This document shows, piece by piece, positions 33,667 through 45,619 of a DNA stretch of 64,000 nucleotides (positions within the stretch are counted from its first letter, which is position 1; each line of letters begins with the position of its first letter). A program made the translations under genes and the position numbers. The notes beneath the pieces are model-generated. The model had not been told where the DNA came from and searched no databases. It worked only from the letters and a program-made list of their open reading frames with translations. Source of the stretch: Aureimonas sp. AU20 (GTDB lineage Bacteria; Pseudomonadota; Alphaproteobacteria; Rhizobiales; Rhizobiaceae); contig NZ_CP006367.1 in assembly GCF_001442755.1 (NCBI RefSeq), forward strand, positions 2,356,001 to 2,420,000. The letters run 5' to 3'.

Positions 33667-35640
33667 ATGATCGACGTCACGTTTCCCGACGGTTCCGTGC
33701 GGACCTACGAGCCCGAGACGACTGGCGCGGTTATCGCCGCCGGCATCTCGAAGTCGCTCGCCAAGAAGGCCATCGCCTACGCGCTCGACGGCGAACTGCG
33801 CGACTTGTCCGAGCCGGTTGGCCGGGCCGGGCGCCTCGAAATCGTCACCCGCGAGGACGATCGCGCGCTGGAGCTGATCCGCCACGACGCGGCCCATGTC
33901 ATGGCCGAGGCGGTGCAGGAGCTTTGGCCGGGAACACAGGTCACGATCGGTCCGGTGATCGAGAACGGCTTCTACTACGACTTCGCCAAGGAGACGCCCT
34001 TCACGCCCGACGACCTGCCGGTCATCGAAAAGAAGATGCTGGAGATTATTCGGCGCAACGCGCCGTTCACGCGCGAGGTCTGGTCGCGCGACGAGGCGCG
34101 CCGCGTGTTCGGCGAGAAGGGCGAGACCTACAAGGTACAGCTGGTGGACGCGATCCCCGAGGGCCAGGATCTCAAGATCTATCGCCAGGGCGAGTGGTTC
34201 GATCTCTGCCGTGGCCCGCACATGGCCTCGACCGGCCAAATCGGCGAGGCCTTCAAGCTGATGAAAGTGGCTGGCGCCTATTGGCGGGGCGATTCCAACA
34301 ATCCGATGCTGACGCGCATCTACGGCACGGCTTGGCGCACGGCGGACGAGCTGAAATCCTACCTCACGATGCTTGAGGAGGCGGAGAAGCGCGACCATCG
34401 CCGGCTCGGCCGCGAGATGGACCTGTTCCACTTTCAGGAGGAAGGGCCGGGTGTCGTCTTCTGGCACCCGAAGGGCTGGTCGCTGTTTCAGGACCTCGTC
34501 GCCTATATGCGCCGCCGCCTGCGCGGCGACTATGCCGAGGTGAACGCGCCGCAGGTGCTCGACAAGTCGCTTTGGGAGACGTCGGGCCACTGGGGCTGGT
34601 ATCGTGAGAACATGTTCCAGGTTCAGTCGGCGGGCGACGAGGCGGAGGACAAGCGCGTCTTTGCCCTCAAGCCCATGAACTGCCCAGGACATGTCATGAT
34701 CTTCAAGCATGGCTTGAAGTCCTACCGCGAACTGCCGATCCGCTATGCCGAATTCGGCACAGTTCATCGCTACGAGCCGTCCGGCGCCATGCACGGGTTG
34801 ATGCGCGTTCGTGGCTTCACGCAGGACGACGCGCATATCTTCTGCACCGACGAGCAGATGGAAGCGGAGTGCCTGAAGATCAACGACTTGATCCTCTCGG
34901 TCTATCGCGACTTCGGTTTTGAGGAGATCATGGTCAAGCTCTCGACGCGCCCCGAGAAGCGCGTCGGCACGGACGAGATGTGGGACCGCGCCGAGACCGT
35001 GATGCGCGACGTACTGAATACGATCGAATCGCAGTCCGGCGGCCGGATCAAAACGGGCATCAACGAAGGCGAGGGCGCGTTTTACGGGCCGAAGTTCGAG
35101 TACACGTTGAAGGACGCGATCGGCCGCGAATGGCAGTGCGGCACGACGCAGGTGGATTTCAACCTGCCCGAACGCTTCGGCGCCTTCTACATCGACTCCA
35201 ACTCCGACAAGCGCCCGCCGGTCATGATCCATCGCGCCATATGCGGCTCGATGGAGCGGTTCCTCGGCATCTTGATCGAGAATTTTGCCGGCCATTTCCC
35301 GCTTTGGATGGCGCCGACGCAGGTCGTGGTCGCGACGATCACCTCCGAGGCGGACGAGTATGCGAGCGAGGTCGTGCGCGATCTGCGGGCCGCGGGCCTG
35401 CGGGTGGAGAGCGATCTTCGCAACGAGAAGATCAACTACAAGGTCCGCGAGCACTCGCTGGCCAAGGTCCCGGTCATTCTCGTCTGCGGAAAGCGCGAGG
35501 CGGAGGAGCGGTCGGTGAACCTGCGCCGTCTCGGCTCGCGCGATCAGGAGGCAATGAGCTTCGACGCCGCCAAGGCGCTGCTTCTGGACGAGGCCGTAGC
35601 TCCCGATCTCAAGCCGACGGCCGCCGCGCAGGCAGCCTGA
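33667..35640 (+). CDS. thrS: Threonyl-tRNA synthetase
   Basis: 657 aa, full length. N-terminal TGS domain, editing domain with [10 protein letters not shown], class II motifs (motif 2 around [22 protein letters not shown], motif 3 [11 protein letters not shown]) and a C-terminal anticodon-binding domain. An AAGGACAG site precedes the ATG. Ends at a classical terminator. Confidence 0.97.
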   Translation: MIDVTFPDGSVRTYEPETTGAVIAAGISKSLAKKAIAYALDGELRDLSEPVGRAGRLEIVTREDDRALELIRHDAAHVMAEAVQELWPGTQVTIGPVIENGFYYDFAKETPFTPDDLPVIEKKMLEIIRRNAPFTREVWSRDEARRVFGEKGETYKVQLVDAIPEGQDLKIYRQGEWFDLCRGPHMASTGQIGEAFKLMKVAGAYWRGDSNNPMLTRIYGTAWRTADELKSYLTMLEEAEKRDHRRLGREMDLFHFQEEGPGVVFWHPKGWSLFQDLVAYMRRRLRGDYAEVNAPQVLDKSLWETSGHWGWYRENMFQVQSAGDEAEDKRVFALKPMNCPGHVMIFKHGLKSYRELPIRYAEFGTVHRYEPSGAMHGLMRVRGFTQDDAHIFCTDEQMEAECLKINDLILSVYRDFGFEEIMVKLSTRPEKRVGTDEMWDRAETVMRDVLNTIESQSGGRIKTGINEGEGAFYGPKFEYTLKDAIGREWQCGTTQVDFNLPERFGAFYIDSNSDKRPPVMIHRAICGSMERFLGILIENFAGHFPLWMAPTQVVVATITSEADEYASEVVRDLRAAGLRVESDLRNEKINYKVREHSLAKVPVILVCGKREAEERSVNLRRLGSRDQEAMSFDAAKALLLDEAVAPDLKPTAAAQAA

Positions 35641-35646
35641 CAAACG

Positions 35647-35675
35647 AAGGGCGGCCCGCAGGCGCCGCCCTTTTT
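35647..35675 (+). terminator. Intrinsic terminator of thrS
   Basis: AAGGGCGGC pairs with GCCGCCCTT across an eight-base loop, ending in five T residues. It sits between convergent genes. Confidence 0.88.
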
Positions 35676-35684
35676 CGTCGCGCG

Positions 35685-36797
35685 TCAGTCGCCCGTGCCG
35701 ACATCCGGACTATTGGGATCGACCAGATCGCTGGTCAGCACTTCCACATCGGCATCCTCGCCGCTGACGACGCGGAACTGGCGCTGGAAGATGCGCTCCT
35801 TGTTCCGAGCCACGATCACGTAGTCGCCCTCCGCAAGGACCATGGAGGGAAACGCGCCGACGCTTTCCTGAATCAGGTCGCCCTGCGTCGAGGTGATCGA
35901 CCAGGCCGTGTCGGCCAGCGCCTCGCCGCCATGCTCGCGCACCAGCTTCATCGTCAGCTGCGCGCCGCGTTGCTTCATCACCGCGTCCGTGATGCGACCG
36001 GACTCGACGCGCACCTCGGCTCGCGCCACGGCGTTCACGTCTCCATAACGAGAGACGACGTGGTAATTGCCGGAGTTCAGCCGGACCACGACACCGGGCG
36101 GCACGTCGGAGGCCACGAGCCGGCGATCACGCTCCTCGGTCGCCTCGCTGAAAATATCGAAGTGAACGCGCTCCTTCGGTAGGCTGGCCGTGTCGGACGC
36201 CTTGGCGACGAGCCGCAGGCCGCCCGCGTCGATCGCCACGGTCTCGTGGGTCTCGCGCCCATTGAAGTCGATCCGCTTCGTCATGCCCGCGCGGCCATAG
36301 CCGACATGCAGGAGATAGGCCCCTGGCGGCACGTCGAACACAGCCTCGCCGCCCTTAGCCACCGCGATCACCGGCAGCTTTCCATCGCCGCCGGGCGCCG
36401 GCGCGAAGAGGCGCCAGACGAGGTCGGACGGGATGGCTGGCCCGTCTTTGCCGAGGGTCGCGCGCAGCGTCAGCGCGTTGGGCGGGCGTGCGATGTCGAG
36501 ATGAGGCTGGGGCTGCGGCGCGAAAGCGGGAATGGCGGGCAGCTTCAGGTCCGGGCCCTGGATCTTGGGCACGGGCTCGGGAAGGGCGATCGGATCCAGG
36601 CGCTTCAGCCCGCGCGCGGAGGGAATGCCGAGATCGACTGCGGCTGGATCCTGCGGAATTGCGGACGGCGAGGCATAGGCGCCGGGTGCCTCCAGCGCGT
36701 CATGCCCGCCGCCGGGAGGGGGGGACTGCTGGGCGGAAGCGGGAATCGCGATCAAAGACAGGAGGCAGGTCGAGACGATCCCCACGATCGGGCGCAT
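35685..36797 (-). CDS. Secreted protein of unknown function
   Basis: 370 aa from the ATG at 36797 (GGGGAG upstream). A signal peptide ends at ASA (about residue 22); a proline-rich stretch runs to about 95; then come repeated beta-rich units that look similar to each other, for example PPGAYLLHVGYG, NSGNYHVVSRYG and AEGDYVIVARNK. These resemble carboxypeptidase-regulatory-like or carbohydrate-binding beta-sandwich modules. Periplasmic location is expected. No family is recognised with confidence. Confidence 0.75.
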   Translation of the reverse strand: MRPIVGIVSTCLLSLIAIPASAQQSPPPGGGHDALEAPGAYASPSAIPQDPAAVDLGIPSARGLKRLDPIALPEPVPKIQGPDLKLPAIPAFAPQPQPHLDIARPPNALTLRATLGKDGPAIPSDLVWRLFAPAPGGDGKLPVIAVAKGGEAVFDVPPGAYLLHVGYGRAGMTKRIDFNGRETHETVAIDAGGLRLVAKASDTASLPKERVHFDIFSEATEERDRRLVASDVPPGVVVRLNSGNYHVVSRYGDVNAVARAEVRVESGRITDAVMKQRGAQLTMKLVREHGGEALADTAWSITSTQGDLIQESVGAFPSMVLAEGDYVIVARNKERIFQRQFRVVSGEDADVEVLTSDLVDPNSPDVGTGD

Positions 36798-36960
36798 GGT
36801 CCATCTCCCCTTTTTGCATTTCAGAAGTGCCGTCTTGAACGGCAAGGCATAGACCATTTCAAGGCCAATTGGCGACAGCGCATGGTTCGATCCGCAATCC
36901 GGTTTGCAAACGGCGGGAATTTTCTTAGCTCTCATGCGGCAACCACGAGGACCCGAATCC

Positions 36961-37545
36961 GTGATCGACGCGAAGACCCTGCTTGCGACCCGCCGCTCCG
37001 TTCCCATTCCCGCGCTTGTCGCGCCGGCACCGGAAGGCGCCGAACTCACCGAGATGTTAACGGAGGCGACCCGCGTTCCCGACCACGGCAAGCTGGCGCC
37101 CTGGCGGTTCATCCTGTTTCGCGGCGAGGCGGCGCTGGCGATCGGCGCCCGGCTTGCCGATCTCGCGGAGCGGCGCGAGGGACAGGCTCTGAGCGAAGGA
37201 CGCCGGACCTACGAGGAAGCGCGCTTCACCCGCGCACCGCTGGTGGTCGGTGTCGTCTCGACCGCAAAGCCGCATTTCAAGATTCCCGAATGGGAGCAGG
37301 TGCTGTCGGCGGGCGCGGCCACGATGAACCTCATTCACGCCGCCCATGCGCGCGGCTATGGCGCGAACTGGATCACCGAATGGGTGGCCTATGACGAGGA
37401 GGCCAAGGCTCTGATGGGCATCGCTCCCGACGAAAAGGTCGTCGGCTTCGTCTACATCGGCACGCCGGCCGAACGGCCGAGCGACCGGCCACGGCCGGAG
37501 CTTTCCGCTGTGGTTTCGGAGGCGGCGGTTCCGACTGGCGCGTGA
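36961..37545 (+). CDS. Nitroreductase-family flavoprotein
   Basis: 194 aa from a GTG with GAGG nine bases before; an ATG at 36934 is an alternative. FMN contacts fit TRRSVP and RVPDHGKLAPWRF at the N-terminal part; ARGYGANWITEW is typical of the YdjA/small nitroreductase group. Coupled to the next gene (GTGATG), also a flavin-using protein. Confidence 0.87.
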   Translation: MIDAKTLLATRRSVPIPALVAPAPEGAELTEMLTEATRVPDHGKLAPWRFILFRGEAALAIGARLADLAERREGQALSEGRRTYEEARFTRAPLVVGVVSTAKPHFKIPEWEQVLSAGAATMNLIHAAHARGYGANWITEWVAYDEEAKALMGIAPDEKVVGFVYIGTPAERPSDRPRPELSAVVSEAAVPTGA

Positions 37546-38177
37546 TGTTCTACGAGACAGCGGCGAACCGGCACGGCCTGCCCCACGATCCGTTCAAGGC
37601 CATCGTCGCGCCGCGACCGATCGGCTGGATCTCGACCCGGTCGAAGGAGGGCGCGGTGAATCTCGCACCCTACAGTTTCTTCAACGCGATCGCGGACGAT
37701 CCCAAGCTCGTCATGTTCTGCTCGTCCGGCATGAAGGACTCGGCAAGCTTCGCCATCGAAAGCGGCGAGTTCGTCGTGAACCTCGCCACGTTCGATTTGG
37801 CGGAAGCGCTCAATCGCTCCTCCGCACCGGCCCCGCGCGGCGTCAGCGAGTTTGCCATCGCCGGGCTCACCGAAGCGCCATGCCGCCTCGTCGCCGCTCC
37901 GCGCGTGGCGGAGTCGCCGGCCGCACTGGAATGCAAGGTCACCCAGTCCTTCCGACCCATGGGGATCGACGGCCCGTCGCCTTCGGCCGTCATGGTGATC
38001 GGGCAGGTGGTGGGCATCCATATCGACGAGCGCATCCTACGCGACGGGATGATCGCGATGGATCTGGCGCAGCCGCTGACGCGCCTCGGTTATCTCGACT
38101 ATGCCGTGACACGCGAGGTCTTTTCGATGAACCGGCCCAAACGTCCCGACGCCAGCGACCTCGACCCCCAAGCTTAG
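37545..38177 (+). CDS. Flavin reductase-like FMN-binding protein
   Basis: 210 aa. The split-barrel flavin reductase domain opens with IVAPRPIGWISTRSKEG and continues NLAPYSFFNAIADDPKL, the signature of the family. Probably reduces or binds FMN. An ATG at 37545 overlaps the upstream stop; a GTG three bases earlier is equally in frame. Confidence 0.9.
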   Translation: MFYETAANRHGLPHDPFKAIVAPRPIGWISTRSKEGAVNLAPYSFFNAIADDPKLVMFCSSGMKDSASFAIESGEFVVNLATFDLAEALNRSSAPAPRGVSEFAIAGLTEAPCRLVAAPRVAESPAALECKVTQSFRPMGIDGPSPSAVMVIGQVVGIHIDERILRDGMIAMDLAQPLTRLGYLDYAVTREVFSMNRPKRPDASDLDPQA

Positions 38178-38264
38178 CAAGGGGTTCTTAAACGTGGTAA
38201 ACGCTTCTTAAAGGATTGGCGGGCAGGAATAGGGCACATGCCCTTACGTTCGAGGCCGATTCCC

Positions 38265-39401
38265 ATGCTCGCTCATCACTTCGTCAAATGGTGTGAGACC
38301 GCCAACACGGTGGAGCGTTGCGCGGGTGTGGCTATGCTGGCCGAAGCGGTGATCCACCGCAAGTTTCTGCCGAAGGAAACGCGCGAGGCGGAAGCGGCGC
38401 TTCTCTATGCGCTGGAGGACGTTTCGCCCCTCGTCCGACGCACGATCGCCAATCTCGTCGCTTCGTCGGATCGCGTGTCGCGCCAGCTCGTCTTGGGGCT
38501 CGCGCGGGATGTGAACGAGATCGCACTGCTCGTCGTCTCGCGCTCGCCGCTCCTGACCGGGTCGGATCTTACAGAGCTTGCAATGGACGCGAGCGGCCCT
38601 GTTCGCGCCGCCATCGCGCGGCGGCCCCACCTGCCGTCTGACGCCTGCCATGCCATCGCCGCGCTGGAGGACCCGGATGCGGCCTTGGCGCTGGCCGGCA
38701 ACAGACACGCCGAGATGACTGTCGAGACGCTTCGTCAGCTTGCAACGACGTTCGGCGGCGATGGGCGGGTGCGCGGGGCGCTTCTGGAACGCGACGACCT
38801 GCCGTCCGACATGCGCCATCGCCTCGTCCACGCCGTCGCCGAGCAATTGGGCCGCTCGCCCTTCCTCGCCGCCGTGCTGGGGGAGACCCGGAGCGAGCGC
38901 CTGCGCGAAGAGTTGCAGGAGCGCGCCTTGACCGCGATCGTCGACAAAGTGTCGGCCGAGGGGCTCGAGGCCTTCGTAGAGCATCTGCGCTCCGACGGCG
39001 CCCTAAACACAGCCTTGCTGCTTAAAGCGGTCTGCGCCGGGCGGATCGATCTCTTCTCCGCCGCCCTGGCGCGGCTGACCGGCTATCCCGAGCCGCGCGT
39101 GCGCGCCATCATCGCAGAGGCGCGCCAGCCCTCCTTCGCCGCGCTGGCCGCCAAGGCCGGACTGCCGCCCGTCGTCGTGCCGCTGCTCCTGGCCGCGACA
39201 CGCGTCTGGAAGGATGCCTCGATGATCGACGATCTCGACTCGGCCGACGTCACGGCTTCTGTGATGCAAAGGCTGCTCGGCCATCAACGCCGGGAGGCAA
39301 CTGCCGACCAGAAGGACCTCACCGAACTTCTGGAGCGCCTGTCGAAGGACGCGCAGCGCACCACGGCTCGTCAGCGTATGCAGCGCTATCTCGCCGCCTG
39401 A
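38265..39401 (+). CDS. DUF2336 protein
   Basis: 378 aa (387 if the ATG at 38238 is used). All-helical, with repeated short helical units reminiscent of HEAT repeats, e.g. SPLVRRTIANLVASS and SGPVRAAIARR. Alphaproteobacterial family of unknown biochemical role. No membrane segment. It ends 18 bases from the convergent nadK. Confidence 0.85.
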   Translation: MLAHHFVKWCETANTVERCAGVAMLAEAVIHRKFLPKETREAEAALLYALEDVSPLVRRTIANLVASSDRVSRQLVLGLARDVNEIALLVVSRSPLLTGSDLTELAMDASGPVRAAIARRPHLPSDACHAIAALEDPDAALALAGNRHAEMTVETLRQLATTFGGDGRVRGALLERDDLPSDMRHRLVHAVAEQLGRSPFLAAVLGETRSERLREELQERALTAIVDKVSAEGLEAFVEHLRSDGALNTALLLKAVCAGRIDLFSAALARLTGYPEPRVRAIIAEARQPSFAALAAKAGLPPVVVPLLLAATRVWKDASMIDDLDSADVTASVMQRLLGHQRREATADQKDLTELLERLSKDAQRTTARQRMQRYLAA

Positions 39402-39419
39402 CGGCGGTCCTGTCGCCCC

Positions 39420-40205
39420 TCAGTAGCGGAACTGTTCGGCCAGGATTCGCTCGTCCCAGGAATGTTCGGGGTCGAACAGGATCAGGCTGCCGAGATCTCG
39501 CACCTCGCGAATCTCGATATGACGCACGGACTTGACCTCGCGATGGTCGGCCACGGCGTTGACCGGCCGCTTCTCCGCTTCCAAGACCTCAATATCGACC
39601 ACCTGCCGGTTGGCGAGCAGCGCGCCGCGCCAGCGACGGGGGCGAAAGGCGCTGACCGGAGTCAGCGCCAGCAGCGGTGCTTCGATCGGGATGATCGGCC
39701 CTTGCGCCGAGAGATTGTAAGCCGTCGATCCCGTTGGCGTTGCCACGAGCACCCCGTCGCAGACCAGTTCCTCCAGCCGCGTTCGGCCATCGATCGAAAT
39801 CTTGAGCCGCGCCGCCTGATAGGACTGGCGGAACAGGGCGACTTCGTTGATGGCCAGCGCCGTGTGGCGCATGCCGACATCGTCGATGGCGGTCATCTGG
39901 AGCGGTCGAATTTCGCTCTGAACAGCCTTGTCCAGCCGCTCCGACAGATCGTCCTCGCGGAAATCGTTCATCAGGAACCCAACGGTTCCCTTGTTCATCC
40001 CGTAGATCGGTTTGCCCGTGTCCATGAAGCGATGGAGGATGTGGAGCATGAAGCCATCGCCGCCGAGCGCGACCACGATGTCGGCGTCTTCGGGATCGAC
40101 CGTTTCATAAAGGGATCGCAGCCGGGCGAGCGCCTCCTGCGCCTCCGGGCTCTCGCTCGCGACGAGGGCGATCGGTCGGATCGTTTGTCGCATGACCATC
40201 CACAT
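39420..40205 (-). CDS. nadK: NAD kinase
   Basis: 261 aa, short form usual in this group. The GGDG motif ([11 protein letters not shown]), [12 protein letters not shown] and [17 protein letters not shown] are complete. Phosphorylates NAD to NADP. Three ATGs lie within 12 bases at the start (40205, 40199, 40193), and the real one is not certain. Confidence 0.95.
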   Translation of the reverse strand: MWMVMRQTIRPIALVASESPEAQEALARLRSLYETVDPEDADIVVALGGDGFMLHILHRFMDTGKPIYGMNKGTVGFLMNDFREDDLSERLDKAVQSEIRPLQMTAIDDVGMRHTALAINEVALFRQSYQAARLKISIDGRTRLEELVCDGVLVATPTGSTAYNLSAQGPIIPIEAPLLALTPVSAFRPRRWRGALLANRQVVDIEVLEAEKRPVNAVADHREVKSVRHIEIREVRDLGSLILFDPEHSWDERILAEQFRY

Positions 40206-40391
40206 TCGAGGGTTTGAGCGGCCGACCCGTCCGCATGTCGGAGCGAACCTAAATCCTCTCCCCGCAGACGCAAGCCATGACCTCGCCTTTCTTTGGGCAA
40301 AAGCCGGGGCGCCGGAGGGACCGTCGCGCCGATATTACGTTGAGTTCGGCGGTGCTATCTCTCGGTCACCTGCTTCTTCGAGGTCGTTTCC

Positions 40392-41573
40392 ATGGCACGA
40401 TTCGCAATTTCCGGCCCAGACATCTTCGACGGCGTGAGAACGCGCCGAAACGCGGCGCTGATCGTCAAGGACGGGCGGGTCGAGGGAATCGCCGAGAGCG
40501 TGGACCTCGACCCCGATCTGCCGGTGGAGCGGCTGGACGGTGGAACGCTGGCGCCGGGCTTCGTGGATATTCAGGTCAATGGCGGCGGCGGCGTTCTGCT
40601 GAACGACCGGCCCGATGTGGAGGGCGTTCGGGCGATCTGCGAGGCTCACTTGGGTTTCGGCACCACGTCGCTTCTGCCGACCGTGATCACGGATCGAGAG
40701 GAGGTGACCTTCGCCGCCATCGACGGCGTGCGCACGGCTCTGGCTCGCCATGTGCCGGGTTGCGGCGGCATCCATGTCGAGGGGCCGTTCATCGCGCTGA
40801 AGCGCAAGGGCGCCCACGACCCGGCCTGCGTCCGCGCCATGACCGACGAGGACGTGGCGAAGCTCTGCGCGGTGGACGTGCGCCCTTTCCTCATCACGGT
40901 CGCGACCGAGTCCGTGACTCCCGAGCAGATCGCCACGCTGTCTCGCGCCGGCATTCACGTCTCGATCGGTCATTGCGACGGTAGCTATGACGATGTGATG
41001 GCCGCCATCGCGGCCGGGGCGAGCTGCGTCACGCATCTCTTCAACGCCATGAGCCAGCTCGGCCACCGTACGCCGGGCGTCGCCGGGGCGGCGCTCGATT
41101 CGCCGGATGTCTGGGCCAGCATCATCGCGGACGGGCACCATGTTCACCCGGCCATGGTCGAACTCGCCCTGCGCGCCAAGAAGGGCGAGAACCGGATGAT
41201 CGCCATTTCGGACGCGATGCCGACCGTCGGTAGCGAGGGGCAGGTCTTCGAGCTCGGCGGGCGCCGGGCGACGCGCAACGGCGGGAAGCTGACACTGGAC
41301 GACGGAACGCTGGCGGGCTGCGACATCTCCATGCTCGATGCCGTCACCTATCTCGTCCGCACCATCGGCCTTTCGCTGGAAGAAGCCTTGCGCATGGCGA
41401 CGGCCAATCCTGCTCGCCTCCTGCGGCGCGAGGTGGATCGCGGCTTTCTGAAAGCCGGATCGCCCGCCGATCTCGTCTGGCTGCGCGACGATCTTTCGCT
41501 CGGTCGCCTCTGGTTGCACGGCCGCGAAAGGCGAAACGAGAAGACCACGCGGCCCGCCCCGGCCCATCGCTGA
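40392..41573 (+). CDS. nagA: N-acetylglucosamine-6-phosphate deacetylase
   Basis: 393 aa. Metal and catalytic residues seen: Glu in HVEGPF, His in IGHCDGS, His in THLFNAMS, Asp in ISDAMPT. Produces glucosamine-6-phosphate, the substrate/product pool shared with GlmS further along the window. GAGG precedes the ATG. No other nag gene nearby. Confidence 0.95.
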   Translation: MARFAISGPDIFDGVRTRRNAALIVKDGRVEGIAESVDLDPDLPVERLDGGTLAPGFVDIQVNGGGGVLLNDRPDVEGVRAICEAHLGFGTTSLLPTVITDREEVTFAAIDGVRTALARHVPGCGGIHVEGPFIALKRKGAHDPACVRAMTDEDVAKLCAVDVRPFLITVATESVTPEQIATLSRAGIHVSIGHCDGSYDDVMAAIAAGASCVTHLFNAMSQLGHRTPGVAGAALDSPDVWASIIADGHHVHPAMVELALRAKKGENRMIAISDAMPTVGSEGQVFELGGRRATRNGGKLTLDDGTLAGCDISMLDAVTYLVRTIGLSLEEALRMATANPARLLRREVDRGFLKAGSPADLVWLRDDLSLGRLWLHGRERRNEKTTRPAPAHR

Positions 41574-41597
41574 CGCGAGGCCGATCCGGCAGCACGC

Positions 41598-42824
41598 TCA
41601 ACGCAGCGCCAGGATTTCCTCCGCCGCGCGCAGCCCTGTTTCCCAGGCGCCGTGCGCGGTCGAGAAGGCGTGCGTATGCGTCGCCTCTCCAGCCCAGGTG
41701 ACGCGATCGTCCACCTGTTGCGCCAGGACCTGACGCGCCTCGGCATGGCCGGGGAGGGCATGGGAGTAGGAGCCGAGCGCGAACGGGTCCTGTCCCCAGG
41801 CCGTTTCGCATTCCGGTTCGATGGACCGTATGAGTTCGGCGCCGAACAGACCGCGCAGCTCTTCGAGAGCGAAGGCCGTCATGGCGCCCGGTCCCTCCGC
41901 CTCCAAAGCGGCGGCATGGCGTCCGCCGAAAAAACCTTCGATCAGCGGCTGGCCGAACGGGCGAATTTGGTAGCTGCCTGTCGCGGCCGTATCGATCCGG
42001 CCGAAGAGATGCCCCTCCACCGAAAAACGCTCGGGCTCCCGCAAGCGAAAGAAGACCTTGTTCGCCAACCCTAAGGGCAAGCCATTGGCGGCCTCGATCT
42101 TCGCGTCGAAGCGGGATGGCAGGATCAACCTTCCGCTGGCGAGCACGGTCGTGGGTACGCTCAGCACAACATGGCGCGCTTCGAGATCGCCAGCTGGGCT
42201 TTGCAGGAGCGATCCGTTCGGCCGATCTTCGATTGCCTCGACACGCACGCCGAGGCGACAGGTGACCGAACCCGCCATGGCGGAGAGGGCGGCGCCATAG
42301 CCCCGGCGTACGCGCCAGTTCACCCCGGTGTCGACGTAGCGGGCATAATCGAGAACCGAGACGCGATCGTATTCCGTCCCGTTGTAGTAGCTGCTGACCG
42401 CGTCGATCAGGGCGTTCCAGCGGCCGTTCGGTTCGAAATAACGGGAGGCCGCGTCGTCCCGGCCCTGGTCGGCCGCTTCCGCCAGCCGCTCCTCGAACGC
42501 GTCGAAAGCCTCCGCGAATTCGCGCTGCTGCTCCGGCGAAAAACCGCGATTGCCGTCCTGCTCATCCCATTTCGGCTTCGTGCGGTCGATCTCGATCCCG
42601 AGGGACTCGAAGAGGGGCACAAGCGGATTGACGTCGCCGGAATGGAGCCACTCGCAGCCGAGGTCGATCGGATCGCCCTCGCGGGTCGTGACCGTATGGG
42701 CGCGGCCGCCCAGCCGATCCCGAGCATCGATCAAAACGACGGAACGGCCGGTGGAGGCCAGGCGCCACGCGGCGCCAAGGCCCGCCGCGCCCGCACCGAC
42801 GATGGCAACATCGCAGGATATCAT
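41598..42824 (-). CDS. Flavin-dependent amine oxidase
   Basis: 408 aa. The N-terminal FAD fold is VGAGAAGLGAAWRLASTG, followed by DARDRLGGRAHT. The C-terminal FAD contact is WAGEATHTHAFSTAHGAWETGLRAAEEI. Monoamine/polyamine oxidase family; substrate unknown. No signal peptide. Converges with nagA. Confidence 0.9.
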   Translation of the reverse strand: MISCDVAIVGAGAAGLGAAWRLASTGRSVVLIDARDRLGGRAHTVTTREGDPIDLGCEWLHSGDVNPLVPLFESLGIEIDRTKPKWDEQDGNRGFSPEQQREFAEAFDAFEERLAEAADQGRDDAASRYFEPNGRWNALIDAVSSYYNGTEYDRVSVLDYARYVDTGVNWRVRRGYGAALSAMAGSVTCRLGVRVEAIEDRPNGSLLQSPAGDLEARHVVLSVPTTVLASGRLILPSRFDAKIEAANGLPLGLANKVFFRLREPERFSVEGHLFGRIDTAATGSYQIRPFGQPLIEGFFGGRHAAALEAEGPGAMTAFALEELRGLFGAELIRSIEPECETAWGQDPFALGSYSHALPGHAEARQVLAQQVDDRVTWAGEATHTHAFSTAHGAWETGLRAAEEILALR

Positions 42825-43500
42825 GGGATCAATCGAAAGCTGGGTTGAGGAAGGCCGGGCGCAGTTCGACGCAAGTATCGCCTGCCAATGCCGTCAAGAG
42901 ATGGCTTCCGGTTCGGCGCGGCGAGAGGCGAGTGGGACGCCGAAAGCCGCCCGAACCGGATGCTTGGAACGTGTATAGGTCGGGAAGATTGCAACACGAT
43001 GAAGGTTCGTCATCAAATTGTCGGCCTCTCGATAGATCGGCGATTTAGTTCCCCAACGTGAGCCGTCAATTCCAGCACCGCGACAAAAGATCGGTGGTGA
43101 TGGTTTCAGCCTATTGTCCAGCGGCTGCGATAAACTTCGATCGGCATCTCCTGCATCTCCTGCATCTCCTCAGGGTGAAGCACACACAAGGCCTTTCGGA
43201 TAGGCGTCAACGATCCCGAACAACCCGTGCAGGACGCGATCGACCGGGTTACGGAAGGCCTCGTCACCGATCGGCACGACCTGAAGCGAAGGTCCCCTTG
43301 CGTCTCGCTCATGCGTGCTCCTGCCCAACCGCGAGACGAAGAGAAGCTAGAGCCATGTTGTCGGATGGCCGATGTCGAGTATCGTCGGCAGACGCAAAAC
43401 CCGCGCGAATGGCCTAGAATGGGCTTCAGGCACCGGTTGATTCGTCCGGCGCATCGTCCACCTGCCTGTCCGAACGATCCGCAGATAAGGTCCGGCTACC
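42825..43500. other. 676-base gap without a clear gene
   Basis: No full gene is seen. It holds a 9-bp tandem repeat (43145-43171) and a minus-strand coding-like fragment at 43170-43328 (52 codons from TTG, high GC at third positions, containing VVPIGDEAFRNPVDRVLHGL). The nadE promoter and its AAGG ribosome site are at the right end. It may be the remains of a lost gene. Confidence 0.45.
43145..43171. repeat. 9-bp tandem repeat, three units
   Basis: CATCTCCTG occurs twice, followed by CATCTCCTC, head to tail. No gene context supports coding. Possible slippage site. Confidence 0.8.
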
Positions 43501-45573
<2,073 letters not shown>

Positions 45574-45619
45574 GGCGAAGCTTCGAGGTCGAACGGACTT
45601 CGTGATACTGGCTGGATGA

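Noticed and set aside
33103..35643. 846-codon open frame on the minus strand
   Set aside because: Antisense shadow of thrS produced by high GC; the thrS motifs are complete on the other strand.
43058..43417. 119-codon plus-strand frame
   Set aside because: Contains translated tandem repeat (HLLHLLHLL) and an Arg-rich tail; no ribosome site. The opposite-strand fragment is more coding-like.
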